Translations under genes and position numbers: made by a program
DNA from: Leuconostoc falkenbergense
GTDB taxonomy: Bacteria; Bacillota; Bacilli; Lactobacillales; Lactobacillaceae
DNA length: 64,000 nt
Assembly: GCF_014634805.1 (NCBI RefSeq)
Contig: NZ_BMBS01000003.1
Coordinates: 1-64,000, forward strand
Direction of reading: 5' to 3'
The notes under the pieces: model-generated
Told to the model about the DNA's origin: nothing
Database searches by the model: none
The model's input: only the letters and a program-made list of their open reading frames with translations
Shown: positions 7,666 through 16,934 of the stretch, in pieces
How positions within the stretch are numbered: position 1 is the stretch's first letter
How the letters are laid out: each line of letters opens with the position of its first letter

Positions 7666-8427
7666 ATGGCACAAATAATTGCATTAGCCAATCAAAAAGG
7701 CGGTGTCGGTAAGACCACCACAAGTATCAATTTAGGCGCGGCATTAGCACAGGCTGGGCAGCGCGTTTTATTGGTTGATATTGATGCCCAAGGTAATGCG
7801 ACTAGTGGTTCTGGTGTTGATAAATCTGCTTTAACCGTTGATAGTTATGACGTTATCGTTGAGCAAACACCATTGCATGATGTTATTGTGCCAACGGACA
7901 ATTATGATTTGGTGCCTGCCACCATTCAATTATCAGGCGCCGAAATTGAATTATCCAATCAAGAAAAACGTGAATACCGCTTGAAAACAGCACTTGAAAA
8001 AGTGCGTGATGATTATGACTTTATTTTGATTGATAATCCACCAGCTTTGGGATTGTTAACTGTCAATGCATTTACGGCAGCAGATGCTATTCTTATTCCT
8101 GTACAAACTGAATTTTATGCGTTAGAAGGTTTGGGCCAATTGTTGAATACAATTGAGCTGGTTCGTCAGCAATTTAATCCAGAGTTAGATGTTGCCGGAA
8201 TTCTGTTGACAATGTATGACGGACGCACGAATTTGGCTAAGCAGGTTGCGCAAGAAGTGCGTAATTACTTTGATGACAAAGTCTATGAGACAATCATCCC
8301 AAGAACAGTTCGTTTGAGCGAGGCGCCATCTTATGGACAAGCAATCATTGATTTTGATCCAAGAAGTGTTGGTGCTCAAGTGTACAATGATCTGGCACAG
8401 GAGGTCTTGAAGCAATATGGCAAATAA
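7666..8427 (+). CDS. parA: Chromosome partitioning ATPase ParA/Soj
   Basis: ParA is 253 residues and carries the deviant Walker A motif KGGVGKTT (about residues 11-18) at the N-terminus, DxDAQGN, and the IDNPPALGLLT Walker B region. It is a nucleoid-binding ATPase that works with ParB on origin segregation and initiation control. AGGAGG precedes the ATG. The reading frame overlaps parB by 11 bases, which implies translational coupling. Confidence 0.95.
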   Translation: MAQIIALANQKGGVGKTTTSINLGAALAQAGQRVLLVDIDAQGNATSGSGVDKSALTVDSYDVIVEQTPLHDVIVPTDNYDLVPATIQLSGAEIELSNQEKREYRLKTALEKVRDDYDFILIDNPPALGLLTVNAFTAADAILIPVQTEFYALEGLGQLLNTIELVRQQFNPELDVAGILLTMYDGRTNLAKQVAQEVRNYFDDKVYETIIPRTVRLSEAPSYGQAIIDFDPRSVGAQVYNDLAQEVLKQYGK

Positions 8428-9325
8428 AAAAGGTGGCCTTGGAAAGGGCATGAGTTCGCTATTTGGCGCCAATAATGTGTCAAAATCAGCAGTTGAACAT
8501 ACAAAATCTGCAACAAAAGAGCCGACTGCAACCGAGAATGTTGTGCAGCTTAACTTGAGTGCTATAAAGCCTAATCCATTTCAACCACGCCGTCATTTTG
8601 ACGAGACGAAGTTACAGGAATTGGCAACATCCGTTCAAGATAGCGGTGTTTTAACACCGATTATCGTTCGTGAAGATGGTAAAAGCTACCAAATTATTGC
8701 TGGTGAACGACGTGTACGTGCTTCACGATTAGCAAAATTAACTACAATACCAGCTATTGTGCGTCAGGTTGATGATGACACGATGGCAGCCGTGGCACTA
8801 ATTGAAAACTTGCAGCGTGATGATTTGAATGTCATTGAAGAAGCGCAAGCTTTCGATGCTTTAATGACAAGATTGTCACTTAGCCAAGCTCAACTGGCTG
8901 AAAAAGTTGGTAAAGATAGAGCAACTGTGGCAAATGCATTGCGACTGTTGAAGTTACCAGAAAATGTCCAAACATTGTTACAAGATGGTGATTTATCAAT
9001 GGGACAGGCAAGAGCTTTATTAGGTTTAAAGAAAAAATCACAAATTGACAAGGTTGTTGCCACGATTATGGCGCGTGGTTTAAATGTCCGTCAAGTCGAA
9101 GCATTAGTTAAACAAATCAATGAATCTGGTGACGAGCCTGCTGCCTCTGAAAAGCCACAAATTTCACCTTTCATTGCGGCAGTTGCAACACAGCTGGAAG
9201 AAAAATTTGGCACAAAAGTTAAGGTCAATACAGCCACCAAGGGAAATGGCAAAATTGAAATTAACTATGTTTCAAATGATGATTTAAGTCGTATTTTAGC
9301 ATTATTAAATATTGAGGTAGATTGA
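8417..9325 (+). CDS. parB: Chromosome partitioning protein ParB/Spo0J
   Basis: ParB is 302 residues. The N-terminal GLGKGMSSLFG motif that stimulates ParA is followed by the ParB CTPase domain with NPFQPRRHF (about 55-63) and GERRVRAS, a helix-turn-helix (SQAQLAEKVGKDRATVANALRLL), and a C-terminal dimerisation domain. It loads onto parS sites and spreads as a CTP clamp. I found no good parS site in the window. Its TGA stop overlaps the next ATG. Confidence 0.95.
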   Translation: MANKKGGLGKGMSSLFGANNVSKSAVEHTKSATKEPTATENVVQLNLSAIKPNPFQPRRHFDETKLQELATSVQDSGVLTPIIVREDGKSYQIIAGERRVRASRLAKLTTIPAIVRQVDDDTMAAVALIENLQRDDLNVIEEAQAFDALMTRLSLSQAQLAEKVGKDRATVANALRLLKLPENVQTLLQDGDLSMGQARALLGLKKKSQIDKVVATIMARGLNVRQVEALVKQINESGDEPAASEKPQISPFIAAVATQLEEKFGTKVKVNTATKGNGKIEINYVSNDDLSRILALLNIEVD

Positions 9326-9534
9326 TGGCAACACCATTAACATACAATTTACATGACATTGTTGAAATGAAAAAGCCACATGCTTGTGGTGCCAATGCTT
9401 GGGAAATTACGCGTGTTGGCGCAGACATCAAATTATCTTGTACAAAATGTGGACGTGGAATTATGATGACGCGTTTTGATTTTAACAAACGATTGAAAAA
9501 AATACTTGAAGAAGCAAGTCAGAAAGAAGATTAA
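9325..9534 (+). CDS. DUF951 family protein
   Basis: This 69-residue protein is nearly always found between parB and ychF in Firmicutes. Features are KKPHACGANAWEITRVGADIK and a CxKCGR zinc-like knuckle (paired cysteines around residue 40). The function is unknown; it is proposed in some annotations as a small nucleic acid-associated protein. The ATG at 9325 overlaps the parB stop (TGATG), with TTGAGGT as ribosome site. Confidence 0.9.
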   Translation: MATPLTYNLHDIVEMKKPHACGANAWEITRVGADIKLSCTKCGRGIMMTRFDFNKRLKKILEEASQKED

Positions 9535-9535
9535 C

Positions 9536-10636
9536 ATGGCACTTACTGCTGGAATCGTCGGCCTTCCAAACGTCGGCAAATCAACATTATTTAACGCAAT
9601 TACGAAAGCTGGTGCAGAAATGGCCAACTATCCTTTTGCGACGATTGAGCCCAACGTTGGTATGGTAGAAGTACCAGATGAGCGTTTGGCACGTATTCAA
9701 GCCATTGAACCTGCTGATAAAGTCATCCCAACAACTTTTGAATTCACGGATATTGCTGGTATTGTTAAAGGCGCCTCACAAGGTGAGGGATTGGGCAATA
9801 AATTCCTAGAAAACATTCGTCAAGTGAATGCTATTGTCCACGTTGTCCGCGCTTTTGACGGTGATGAAATTATTCATGTTAATGGTGTTGTTAATCCGTT
9901 GGATGACATTGAAACAATCAACACTGAGCTGATTTTGGCTGATCTTGAAACGGTTGATAAGCGTTATGCCAAAGTAGCGCGTGCCGCTAAGGGTAGCGAC
10001 AAGGCTGCTAAAGCTGAGTTTGCAGTCCTTGAAAAATTAAAGCCAGCGTTAGAAGCTGGTCAATCCGCTCGAACTGTTGCGTTTAGTGATGATGAACAAA
10101 AAATCGTCAAAGGCTTGTTCTTATTAACTACCAAACCCGTTTTGTATGTCGCCAACTTGGCTGAAGATGATATGGCTGATCCTGAATCTTCAAAGTACTT
10201 TAATGAAATCAAAACGTTTGCTAATAGCGAAGGTGCTGATGTCATTGGTTTGTCAGCAAGTGCAGAAGAAGAAATTGCCGAATTACCAGATGATGAACGT
10301 GCTGAGTTTTTGGAGATGGCCGGGGTTGATGAACCCGGATTGAATAAGTTGACTCGAGCTGCCTACCATCTGCTTGACTTGCGAACATTCTTCACAGCTG
10401 GTGGCAAAGAAACACGCGCTTGGACTTTTAGAGCAGGTGCCAAAGCGCCACAAGCCGCTGGTGTCATTCATTCTGATTTTGAACGTGGTTTTATTCGCGC
10501 TGAAACCATTAGTTTTGACGACTTAGATGCTTTAGGCTCAGTTAAAGCAGTGAAGGAAGCTGGAAAATTGCGCTCGGAGGGTAAAGAATATGTCGTACAA
10601 GACGGCGATATTATCGAGTTCAGATTTAACGTTTAA
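9536..10636 (+). CDS. ychF: Ribosome-associated ATPase YchF
   Basis: YchF is 366 residues, an Obg-family P-loop protein that prefers ATP and binds ribosomes; it is redox-regulated and tied to stress responses. G1 is [14 protein letters not shown] near the N-terminus, G3 is [10 protein letters not shown], and a coiled coil and C-terminal TGS domain follow ([24 protein letters not shown]). The start at ATG 9536 ([12 protein letters not shown]) matches the family; a longer in-frame start inside the DUF951 gene is not needed. Confidence 0.95.
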   Translation: MALTAGIVGLPNVGKSTLFNAITKAGAEMANYPFATIEPNVGMVEVPDERLARIQAIEPADKVIPTTFEFTDIAGIVKGASQGEGLGNKFLENIRQVNAIVHVVRAFDGDEIIHVNGVVNPLDDIETINTELILADLETVDKRYAKVARAAKGSDKAAKAEFAVLEKLKPALEAGQSARTVAFSDDEQKIVKGLFLLTTKPVLYVANLAEDDMADPESSKYFNEIKTFANSEGADVIGLSASAEEEIAELPDDERAEFLEMAGVDEPGLNKLTRAAYHLLDLRTFFTAGGKETRAWTFRAGAKAPQAAGVIHSDFERGFIRAETISFDDLDALGSVKAVKEAGKLRSEGKEYVVQDGDIIEFRFNV

Positions 10637-10687
10637 TCAATATAAAGGTGCACTCGCACCGTACATAACCTAGGGAGGCAACAACGC

Positions 10688-11383
10688 ATGTCAGAAAATC
10701 GTGAATTAACGAAAAAAAATCAGGATTTCATGTTCCAATTCAAAAAACTATTGGCTCAAAATACAAAATTAGATGGTGAAAAAATAGACACAATTGTATC
10801 AGAGGTAGAAGCTAAACTTTTGGCAACACAAGGCCAAGGACAAACAGCGACGCAATTGTTTGGTACACCAACACAAGCTGTTCAACAGTATCTTGACCCT
10901 AAAAAGACAGCCAAAAAGCTTTTTGACTTCAAATTTAGTACTTTAGCAATTGATACGTCATTAGCCATATTTATGTTATTTGCTTTAGTCTTTGGCTTGA
11001 CTTTGTTTTTCTCAAAAAACAATCGTAATCAAGGCGCAGGGATTATTTCTCTGTTGCTGATTGCCGGACTGGGTGGGTCAATTTATACAGCAGTGGTTTT
11101 GAAGTTGACACCTAATCCAAAAGTACCTGAACAAACTAATTCTCGTAGTCGTCGCTGGGGCTACCTCATTGCTGCGATGGTAGCTTGGATTTTGGGATTC
11201 GTCGTTTTGGGTATGTTGCCAGCTGTTATTAACCCAACATTGCCTGCGATTGTCTATATTATCTTGGCAGCCGTGGCTTATCTTGCTTTCCGTTGGAACC
11301 GCCAACGTGCTGGCTTAAAGGGTGGTTTCTTCGCCATAAGTCAATTATCACAACAAGCGCGCCTAGAAGCTGCGCAAAAGTAA
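10688..11383 (+). CDS. DUF1129 family membrane protein
   Basis: The protein is 231 residues. The N-terminal 80 residues are soluble and helical with a segment like the family's N-terminal domain (KKNQDFMFQFKKLL, QLFGTPTQAVQQYLDP). Four or so hydrophobic segments follow (about 85-105, 115-135, 155-175, 180-200) and a basic tail. Function is unknown. It has its own strong ribosome site (GGGAGG) 18 bp before a two-component system, with which it may be co-transcribed. Confidence 0.8.
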   Translation: MSENRELTKKNQDFMFQFKKLLAQNTKLDGEKIDTIVSEVEAKLLATQGQGQTATQLFGTPTQAVQQYLDPKKTAKKLFDFKFSTLAIDTSLAIFMLFALVFGLTLFFSKNNRNQGAGIISLLLIAGLGGSIYTAVVLKLTPNPKVPEQTNSRSRRWGYLIAAMVAWILGFVVLGMLPAVINPTLPAIVYIILAAVAYLAFRWNRQRAGLKGGFFAISQLSQQARLEAAQK

Positions 11384-11401
11384 TTGAAAGGAAATTGAAC
11401 C

Positions 11402-12094
11402 ATGAAAATTCTAGTCGTTGATGATGATCTTGAAATTGCAGAGCTGTTAGAAATTTATTTAAAAAATGAAGGCTATGATCCAATTATGGCCAGCGATGGT
11501 AAAGAGGCAATGTCAAAGCTGAATACAAACCCAGACATTGCATTGATGATTTTAGATGTCATGATGCCAAATATGAATGGTCTAGAAGTTGTCAAAGCAG
11601 TACGAAAAGATAGTCGTATTCCGATTTTGATGCTGTCAGCTAAGTCAGGCGACATGGACAAAATTCAGGGCTTGATCACAGGCGCTGACGATTATGTTAC
11701 CAAACCATTCAATCCGCTGGAAGTAATGGCGCGCGTTAGGTCACTCTTGCGTCGAGCTGAAAATGCCGTACAAGATCAAACACCCGACGTATTAGACATT
11801 GGATCACTTGTTATCAATAAAGACAGCCATGAAGTCAAAACATCAGATGGTGATTTGGTCAATTTGACAGCATTGGAATTTGGTATTTTGTACTTGCTAG
11901 CTTCTCATCCTAATCGTGTTTTCTCGGCTGATGATATTTTTGAGCGTGTTTGGCAACAAGAATCGGTTGTGTCTGCAAAAACAGTTATGGTGCACGTTTC
12001 TCATTTACGTGACAAAATTGAAGAAGCAACTAATGGTGACCAAGTCATCCAAACAGTTTGGGGTGTTGGCTATAAAATTGAAGTGAACCAATGA
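11402..12094 (+). CDS. Response regulator, OmpR/PhoB family (VanR-like)
   Basis: The 230-residue protein has a receiver domain with acidic pocket DDD (residues 6-8), phosphoacceptor Asp52 in LDVMMP, and Lys102 in TKPF; a winged-helix DNA-binding domain follows (ALEFGILYLLASHPNRVFS, then VWGVGYKI). Its four-base ATGA overlap with the kinase gene shows they form one system. Overall similarity recalls VanR-type regulators of envelope functions, an impression not tested by search. Confidence 0.92.
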   Translation: MKILVVDDDLEIAELLEIYLKNEGYDPIMASDGKEAMSKLNTNPDIALMILDVMMPNMNGLEVVKAVRKDSRIPILMLSAKSGDMDKIQGLITGADDYVTKPFNPLEVMARVRSLLRRAENAVQDQTPDVLDIGSLVINKDSHEVKTSDGDLVNLTALEFGILYLLASHPNRVFSADDIFERVWQQESVVSAKTVMVHVSHLRDKIEEATNGDQVIQTVWGVGYKIEVNQ

Positions 12095-13203
12095 AAAAAA
12101 TAGCGATATTTTTTAAGCATAATCGCACAAAAAATTATTATATCATCGTTACGCTACTGTTGCTTTGCCTATATAGTTGGACAACTATGACAGGTTTTGA
12201 TGTTTTAGCACAGCGAGTTAATAGATTTTCCAGTAATACTTGGCAGATACTGGAATTTTTTGTATTTGTACTAGGCAATTTTGCGATTATTATCGTTCAA
12301 TATGTTAAATGGCGACGAGATGAAAGTTTGTTGCGATTAATTAGGGAATTACGACAAATATCTGCAGATAATGCGGATATGACTATTGATTGGCATGCTA
12401 CTTATGCGCCTAAAACACAAGCGTTGATTGATGTTTCTAACACAATTGCGACTAACACGCGACGTATTCGAGAAGAAGAACGTGCCAGTGAACGTTCTAA
12501 AGATGAAATGATTACTAATATTTCACATGATTTGCGTACGCCATTAACAGCGATTATTGGTTACCTAGGATTGGTAGAAATGGGTGACAATCTTAGCGAC
12601 GATAACCGCAAAAAGTATATTCATACGGCTTATGATAAATCCAATCAAATGAAAGTGTTGGTTGAGGATCTATTTGAATTTTCAAAGACACAGGCTCAGG
12701 ACGCGTCTTTGAATCTGACATCATTAAGTTTAAGCGATTTGTTTGGTCAATTATTAGCGAGCTACGAACTTGAGGCACAGGAAAAAAATATTAAGTTGAC
12801 GCAATTAACCAATCCAGAGATGATTGTGATTGAAGCTGATTCTGATAAGTTAGCGCGGGTGTTGATGAATCTGATTACGAATGCTTTTAAGTATGGTGAT
12901 GGGGCCACTTTTATTAAGTTAACAGCTCAAGTACGAGATGAAAATGTTGAGATTCGTGTGATTAACGACGGGGCTAAAATTCCGGGGGATGCGCTAGACG
13001 ATATTTTTGACCGTTTTTATCGTGTAGAAAGTTCTCGTAATAGTAAAACAGGGGGAACGGGGCTTGGCCTCGCAATTGTTAAAGGTATTGTGACACAACA
13101 TCACGGTGTTGTGTCTGCCGAATCGGATGATGATTTAACAACTTTTGTCATCAGTCTCCCACTCAAACAAAAGGGAGTGAGTTATGAAAAGATACAAAAC
13201 TAA
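12091..13203 (+). CDS. Sensor histidine kinase (VanS-like)
   Basis: This 370-residue membrane kinase has two hydrophobic helices (about 16-36 and 50-68) separated by a short external loop, so little extracellular sensing surface. The H-box NISHDLRTPLT contains His146; N-box NLITNAFKYG, G1 box and GGTGLGLAIVKGI follow in order. It autophosphorylates and passes phosphate to the adjacent regulator. The H-box pattern with IIGYLGL is the VanS type. Its 3' end overlaps the D-Ala-D-Ala carboxypeptidase gene by 20 bp, suggesting that the system senses or controls peptidoglycan side-chain trimming. Confidence 0.92.
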   Translation: MKKIAIFFKHNRTKNYYIIVTLLLLCLYSWTTMTGFDVLAQRVNRFSSNTWQILEFFVFVLGNFAIIIVQYVKWRRDESLLRLIRELRQISADNADMTIDWHATYAPKTQALIDVSNTIATNTRRIREEERASERSKDEMITNISHDLRTPLTAIIGYLGLVEMGDNLSDDNRKKYIHTAYDKSNQMKVLVEDLFEFSKTQAQDASLNLTSLSLSDLFGQLLASYELEAQEKNIKLTQLTNPEMIVIEADSDKLARVLMNLITNAFKYGDGATFIKLTAQVRDENVEIRVINDGAKIPGDALDDIFDRFYRVESSRNSKTGGTGLGLAIVKGIVTQHHGVVSAESDDDLTTFVISLPLKQKGVSYEKIQN

Positions 13204-14488
13204 GTTAATAGTCGCGGGCGTGATTGTCCTAATAATTGGTTTGATTATTGGACTATCGACAAATAAAAAGGATGTTTCAAAGCCAACTAATGTCAAGCAC
13301 GTGACTGATAAACCAATCAATTTGAGTGTTGATGCCACTTCAGCGGTTGTGATTGACGCAAAAACTGGACAAATACTTGGTGTCAAAAATGCTGATAAGC
13401 AGGTGCCAATTGCTTCACAAACTAAAATGTTGACTGCTTATGGTGTGCTACAAGGCATTAAGTCCGGCAAAATTAAATGGACAACCAAAGTGCCCATTAC
13501 CAGTAAATCAGATTTATCTGATCAGGACAGCCATCTTTTTTCCCATATTGCCGTGAAAGCTGGTGACAAATTATCTGTCAAAGAATTATATGACGTTATG
13601 TTTGCTAATTCTGCTAATGATGCCGCATTTGCACTAGGTGAATTTATGACACCTAAAGGCAAAACAACTCAGCAAGCATTGCAAATGTGGGCAAAATCAT
13701 TACATTTGACCGGCTCACAGTGGTATAATTCTGCGGGGCAAGTCAATGGGGATGCCTTTGAAAATCAAATTAAGAGTGCTTCAAAGACAGCTGCCAACCA
13801 TGCGACTGCAAAACAATTAGCGATGATTGCTAAAGCTGATTTAGAGTTGGATCCCACTCTAAGAAAATTGTCTGAAAAAATGACTATTTCATACCATTTA
13901 ACTGCCTCTTATGTGGTGACAGACAAAACTGATTACTGGCAGCTAATGACACAAACAATGCCAAAGCTGTCTAATCCAAACAAACTGATAATTGAAGGGC
14001 TAAAAACCGGATCAACACCTGAATCTGGCGCAGCATTCACAGGCATTATCAAAGACCAAAATGGACATGTATTTATTACGGTTGTCAATGGTGCCGGTGA
14101 TTATATGGATGAAAAGACACGCTTTCAGGCCACGTTGGATGTAGTCAATGAGGTGTTAGCCAAAAAGCAAGGGCATACATTCACAAGTAATCAAACAATA
14201 CAAAAGTTAAATTTTCAAGCACTAAAGAAGACTGAAGTTCCGGTCAAATTGGCGGAAACTAAAACTTTTTGGACAAACAAAAAGACACAACTTAAATTAT
14301 CGAATTTGAGTGTTGACACTAAGCTTGCCAAACTAAATAAAAATCAAAAGATTGGGCATATTAGTCCAGCTTTAGACGCACAATATTTGCCTTATACTTC
14401 AAAAACAGACAAACAATTAACTGTAAAATCTGGTGTTAAAGGCACGCAAGCTAACTGGTTTGTGAGACTTTGGCGGAATCTGTTTTAA
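13184..14488 (+). CDS. D-alanyl-D-alanine carboxypeptidase (PBP5/DacA family)
   Basis: The 434-residue protein belongs to the S11 peptidase family, which removes the terminal D-Ala of peptidoglycan pentapeptides outside the membrane. An N-terminal membrane anchor (about 8-24) is followed by the three active-site motifs: SQTK (Ser78, Lys81), SAN in NSANDAAF, and KTGS. About 110 C-terminal residues form an extra domain ending in an aromatic/basic tail (WFVRLWRNLF), likely an amphipathic membrane-binding helix as in PBP5. The gene starts inside the kinase gene and is followed by a strong terminator, so it is the last gene of a regulator-kinase-effector operon. Confidence 0.92.
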   Translation: MKRYKTKLIVAGVIVLIIGLIIGLSTNKKDVSKPTNVKHVTDKPINLSVDATSAVVIDAKTGQILGVKNADKQVPIASQTKMLTAYGVLQGIKSGKIKWTTKVPITSKSDLSDQDSHLFSHIAVKAGDKLSVKELYDVMFANSANDAAFALGEFMTPKGKTTQQALQMWAKSLHLTGSQWYNSAGQVNGDAFENQIKSASKTAANHATAKQLAMIAKADLELDPTLRKLSEKMTISYHLTASYVVTDKTDYWQLMTQTMPKLSNPNKLIIEGLKTGSTPESGAAFTGIIKDQNGHVFITVVNGAGDYMDEKTRFQATLDVVNEVLAKKQGHTFTSNQTIQKLNFQALKKTEVPVKLAETKTFWTNKKTQLKLSNLSVDTKLAKLNKNQKIGHISPALDAQYLPYTSKTDKQLTVKSGVKGTQANWFVRLWRNLF

Positions 14489-14493
14489 TATAC

Positions 14494-14519
14494 AATCGAT
14501 CGAAAGATCGATTTTTTTG
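14494..14519 (+). terminator. Intrinsic terminator of the two-component/carboxypeptidase operon
   Basis: AATCGATC (14494-14501), GAAA tetraloop, GATCGATT (14506-14513) and a T-run form a perfect 8-bp stem. Confidence 0.9.
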
Positions 14520-14540
14520 TGAACTGATCCAACCATAACC

Positions 14541-14600
14541 TTGTTATTCCATTAAAATAATGCTATTATATTGGTATAGACCAAAGCGGTATAGACCAAT
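14541..14600 (+). promoter_or_regulatory. nagB promoter with two tandem NagR/DasR-type operators
   Basis: A TTGTTA -35 (14541-14546), 17-bp spacer and TATTAT -10 (14564-14569) precede nagB. Directly downstream, covering the transcription start, lie two palindromes: TTGGTATAGACCAA (14571-14584) and GGTATAGACCAATT (14588-14601, its left half shortened). Both match the GntR-family NagR/YvoA (dre) operator core TGGTNTAGACCA. Binding there would block transcription until released by an amino-sugar phosphate. Confidence 0.85.
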
Positions 14601-14620
14601 TAAAGAATGGAGACCACATC

Positions 14621-15322
14621 ATGAATATTATCAAAGTAAAAAACGCTGACGAAGGGGCTCAAAAGGCATTTGAAATTTATCAGAATGTGATTAAAAGTGG
14701 CGCAAAAGTGTTAGGCTTGGCAACAGGTTCCTCACCAATTGCGTTGTACGATCGTTTATCAGCAAGTGATTTGGACTTTTCAAATATGACATCAGTCAAC
14801 TTGGATGAATATTTGGGACTAGACGGTGATAATGACCAAAGTTATCGTTATTTTATGAATCAACATCTCTTTAATCAAAAGCCTTTCAAGCATTCTTACG
14901 TTCCAGATGGTAAAAGTGATGACCACGAAGCTGCCGCCAAAGCGTATGATCAAATTATTGCGGAAAATCCAATTGACCTACAATTATTAGGCATTGGTCG
15001 TAATGGGCATATTGGTTTCAATGAGCCAGGGACATCATTTGACTCAACCACGCATATTGTTGATTTAACGCAATCTACAATTGATGCAAATGCACGCTTT
15101 TTTGAAAAAGAATCTGACGTGCCAACGCAAGCTATTTCAATGGGTATTGCGTCAGTCATGTCAGCTAAACAGATTCTTTTGGTAGCCTATGGTGACAGCA
15201 AAGCCGATGCGATTGCAGCAACAGTAAATGGACCAGTATCTGAAACCGTGCCAGCTTCTGTTCTACAAAATCACGAAAATGTTACAATCATTGTTGATGA
15301 AGCAGCTGCGTCAAAGTTGTGA
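14621..15322 (+). CDS. nagB: Glucosamine-6-phosphate deaminase NagB
   Basis: NagB is 233 residues, the short form typical of Firmicutes without the C-terminal allosteric extension. It converts glucosamine-6-phosphate to fructose-6-phosphate and ammonia. Motifs are ATGSSP (phosphate binding), NLDEY with the catalytic aspartate, and [14 protein letters not shown] with the catalytic histidine. TGGAGA lies 12 bases before the ATG. Two NagR-type operators control it. The neighbour pgi uses its product. Confidence 0.95.
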   Translation: MNIIKVKNADEGAQKAFEIYQNVIKSGAKVLGLATGSSPIALYDRLSASDLDFSNMTSVNLDEYLGLDGDNDQSYRYFMNQHLFNQKPFKHSYVPDGKSDDHEAAAKAYDQIIAENPIDLQLLGIGRNGHIGFNEPGTSFDSTTHIVDLTQSTIDANARFFEKESDVPTQAISMGIASVMSAKQILLVAYGDSKADAIAATVNGPVSETVPASVLQNHENVTIIVDEAAASKL

Positions 15323-15333
15323 TAAAATAATAG

Positions 15334-15347
15334 TGAAAACGATTTCA
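15334..15347 (+). promoter_or_regulatory. Perfect CcpA cre box upstream of pgi
   Basis: TGAAAACGATTTCA fits the catabolite response element consensus TGWAANCGNTNWCA at every position and lies 12 bp after the nagB stop and 24 bp before pgi. It suggests CcpA control of pgi, or a roadblock for read-through from nagB. Confidence 0.7.
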
Positions 15348-15371
15348 TAATATTAATAATAGGAGCGAATA

Positions 15372-16724
15372 ATGGCACACATTACATTTGACACAAAGAA
15401 CATTGAGAATTTTTTCGCACCACATGAATTGGACGAGATGCAACCGTTAATTACGATGGCTGACCAACAATTGCGCAATCGTACGGGCGCTGGTGCGGAA
15501 TATTCTGATTGGTTGACTCTACCTACTGATTACGACAAGGACGAATTTGCACGTATTCAAAAGGTGGCCAAACAAATTCAATCTGATTCAAAAATTTTGG
15601 TTGTCATTGGCATTGGTGGTTCATATTTGGGCGCAAAAATGGCAGTTGATTTCTTGAATCCAATGTTTAATAATGAATTGGCGGATGATCAACGTCAAGG
15701 TGTTAAAATTTATTTCGCAGGAAACTCAACTTCTGCAGCTTACTTGAATGATTTGGTTCGTGTCATTGGTGATCAAGACTTTTCTGTCAACGTTATCTCA
15801 AAGTCTGGTACAACAACAGAACCATCAATTGCTTTCCGCGTATTTAAGCAATTGCTTGAGAAAAAGTACGGTTCTGATGCTGCTAAGAAGCGCATTTACG
15901 CAACAACAGATGCTAATCGTGGTGCTCTGCATGATGAAGCTGCGGCTTCAGGTTATGAAACATTTACAATTCCTGACGGTGTTGGTGGTCGTTTCTCTGT
16001 TTTGACAGCCGTTGGTTTGTTGCCAATTGCTGCTTCAGGTGCTGATATCCAAAAATTGATGGATGGCGCTTGTGATGCGCAAAACGAATATACTGATTCT
16101 GATTTGAAAAAGAATGAGGCATATAAGTATGCTGCCGTTCGTCGTATTTTGTATGATAAGGGTTATACAACAGAATTGTTGATTAACTGGGAACCTTCAA
16201 TGCAATATTTGTCAGAGTGGTGGAAGCAATTGATGGGTGAGTCTGAAGGTAAAAACCAAAAGGGTATCTACCCATCTTCAGCTAACTTCTCAACCGACTT
16301 GCACTCACTTGGACAATATATTCAAGAAGGACGCCGTGACTTGTTTGAGACCGTGGTTAAGTTAGATAATCCTGTATCTAATTTGGATCTACCACATGAA
16401 GAAGGCAACAATGATGGTTTGCAATATTTGGAAGGTATCACGATTGATGAAGTGAACACAAAGGCTTCTCAAGGTGTTACTTTGGCTCACGTTGACGGTG
16501 GTGTACCTAATTTGGCTGTCCACTTGCCAGCACAAGACGCTTACTCATTGGGTTACATGATTTACTTCTTTGAAATGGCTGTTGGTGCTTCTGGTTATAC
16601 ATTTGGCATTAACCCATTTAATCAACCTGGTGTCGAAGCTTATAAGACAGCGATGTTTGCGCTATTGGGCAAGCCTGGCTATGAAGAAGCCACAAAAGCA
16701 TTCCGTGCGCGCTTAGATAAATAA
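15372..16724 (+). CDS. pgi: Glucose-6-phosphate isomerase
   Basis: Pgi is 450 residues, the short Gram-positive form. It interconverts glucose-6-phosphate and fructose-6-phosphate. Motifs include [24 protein letters not shown] for phosphate binding, the GGRFSV segment, the catalytic glutamate in MGESEGKN, and [10 protein letters not shown] with the ring-opening histidine. AGGAG precedes the ATG. Heterofermenters use it mainly to route fructose-6-phosphate from amino sugars into the phosphoketolase pathway, which fits its place after nagB (inference). Confidence 0.96.
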   Translation: MAHITFDTKNIENFFAPHELDEMQPLITMADQQLRNRTGAGAEYSDWLTLPTDYDKDEFARIQKVAKQIQSDSKILVVIGIGGSYLGAKMAVDFLNPMFNNELADDQRQGVKIYFAGNSTSAAYLNDLVRVIGDQDFSVNVISKSGTTTEPSIAFRVFKQLLEKKYGSDAAKKRIYATTDANRGALHDEAAASGYETFTIPDGVGGRFSVLTAVGLLPIAASGADIQKLMDGACDAQNEYTDSDLKKNEAYKYAAVRRILYDKGYTTELLINWEPSMQYLSEWWKQLMGESEGKNQKGIYPSSANFSTDLHSLGQYIQEGRRDLFETVVKLDNPVSNLDLPHEEGNNDGLQYLEGITIDEVNTKASQGVTLAHVDGGVPNLAVHLPAQDAYSLGYMIYFFEMAVGASGYTFGINPFNQPGVEAYKTAMFALLGKPGYEEATKAFRARLDK

Positions 16725-16748
16725 AGTTGTGTTGATTTAATATTTTAG

Positions 16749-16789
16749 AAAGGCCAAAACAATGTGTTAATTGTTTTGGTCTTTTTTTG
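16749..16789 (+). terminator. Intrinsic terminator of pgi
   Basis: A 15-bp stem (16749-16763 with 16770-16784, one G-U pair) with a 6-nt loop is followed by a run of T. Confidence 0.9.
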
Positions 16790-16854
16790 TTCAAATTTAT
16801 TAAATTTTGTTCAAATGTGCTTATATGTGTTATTAAAACGATAAATATGAACAA
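16785..16854 (+). promoter_or_regulatory. TTTTGTTCAAAT direct repeats before the giant surface protein gene
   Basis: The 12-mer TTTTGTTCAAAT occurs at 16785-16796 and 16805-16816, exactly 20 bp apart, and its core TTGTTCA recurs inverted (TGAACAA) at 16848-16854 just before the -35. Two-turn spacing on one face of the helix suggests an activator or repressor site; no regulator is identified. Confidence 0.4.
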
Positions 16855-16857
16855 ATA

Positions 16858-16886
16858 TTGACTTTTTTGTGAATAAATGATATTAT
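16858..16886 (+). promoter_or_regulatory. Promoter of the giant surface protein gene
   Basis: TTGACT (16858-16863), 17-bp spacer, TATTAT (16881-16886), 48 bp ahead of the preferred start codon. Confidence 0.75.
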
Positions 16887-16934
16887 TACACTGGTTACAA
16901 TTTGTAAGTTGAGTTAAAAATGGGGAATAAAAAT

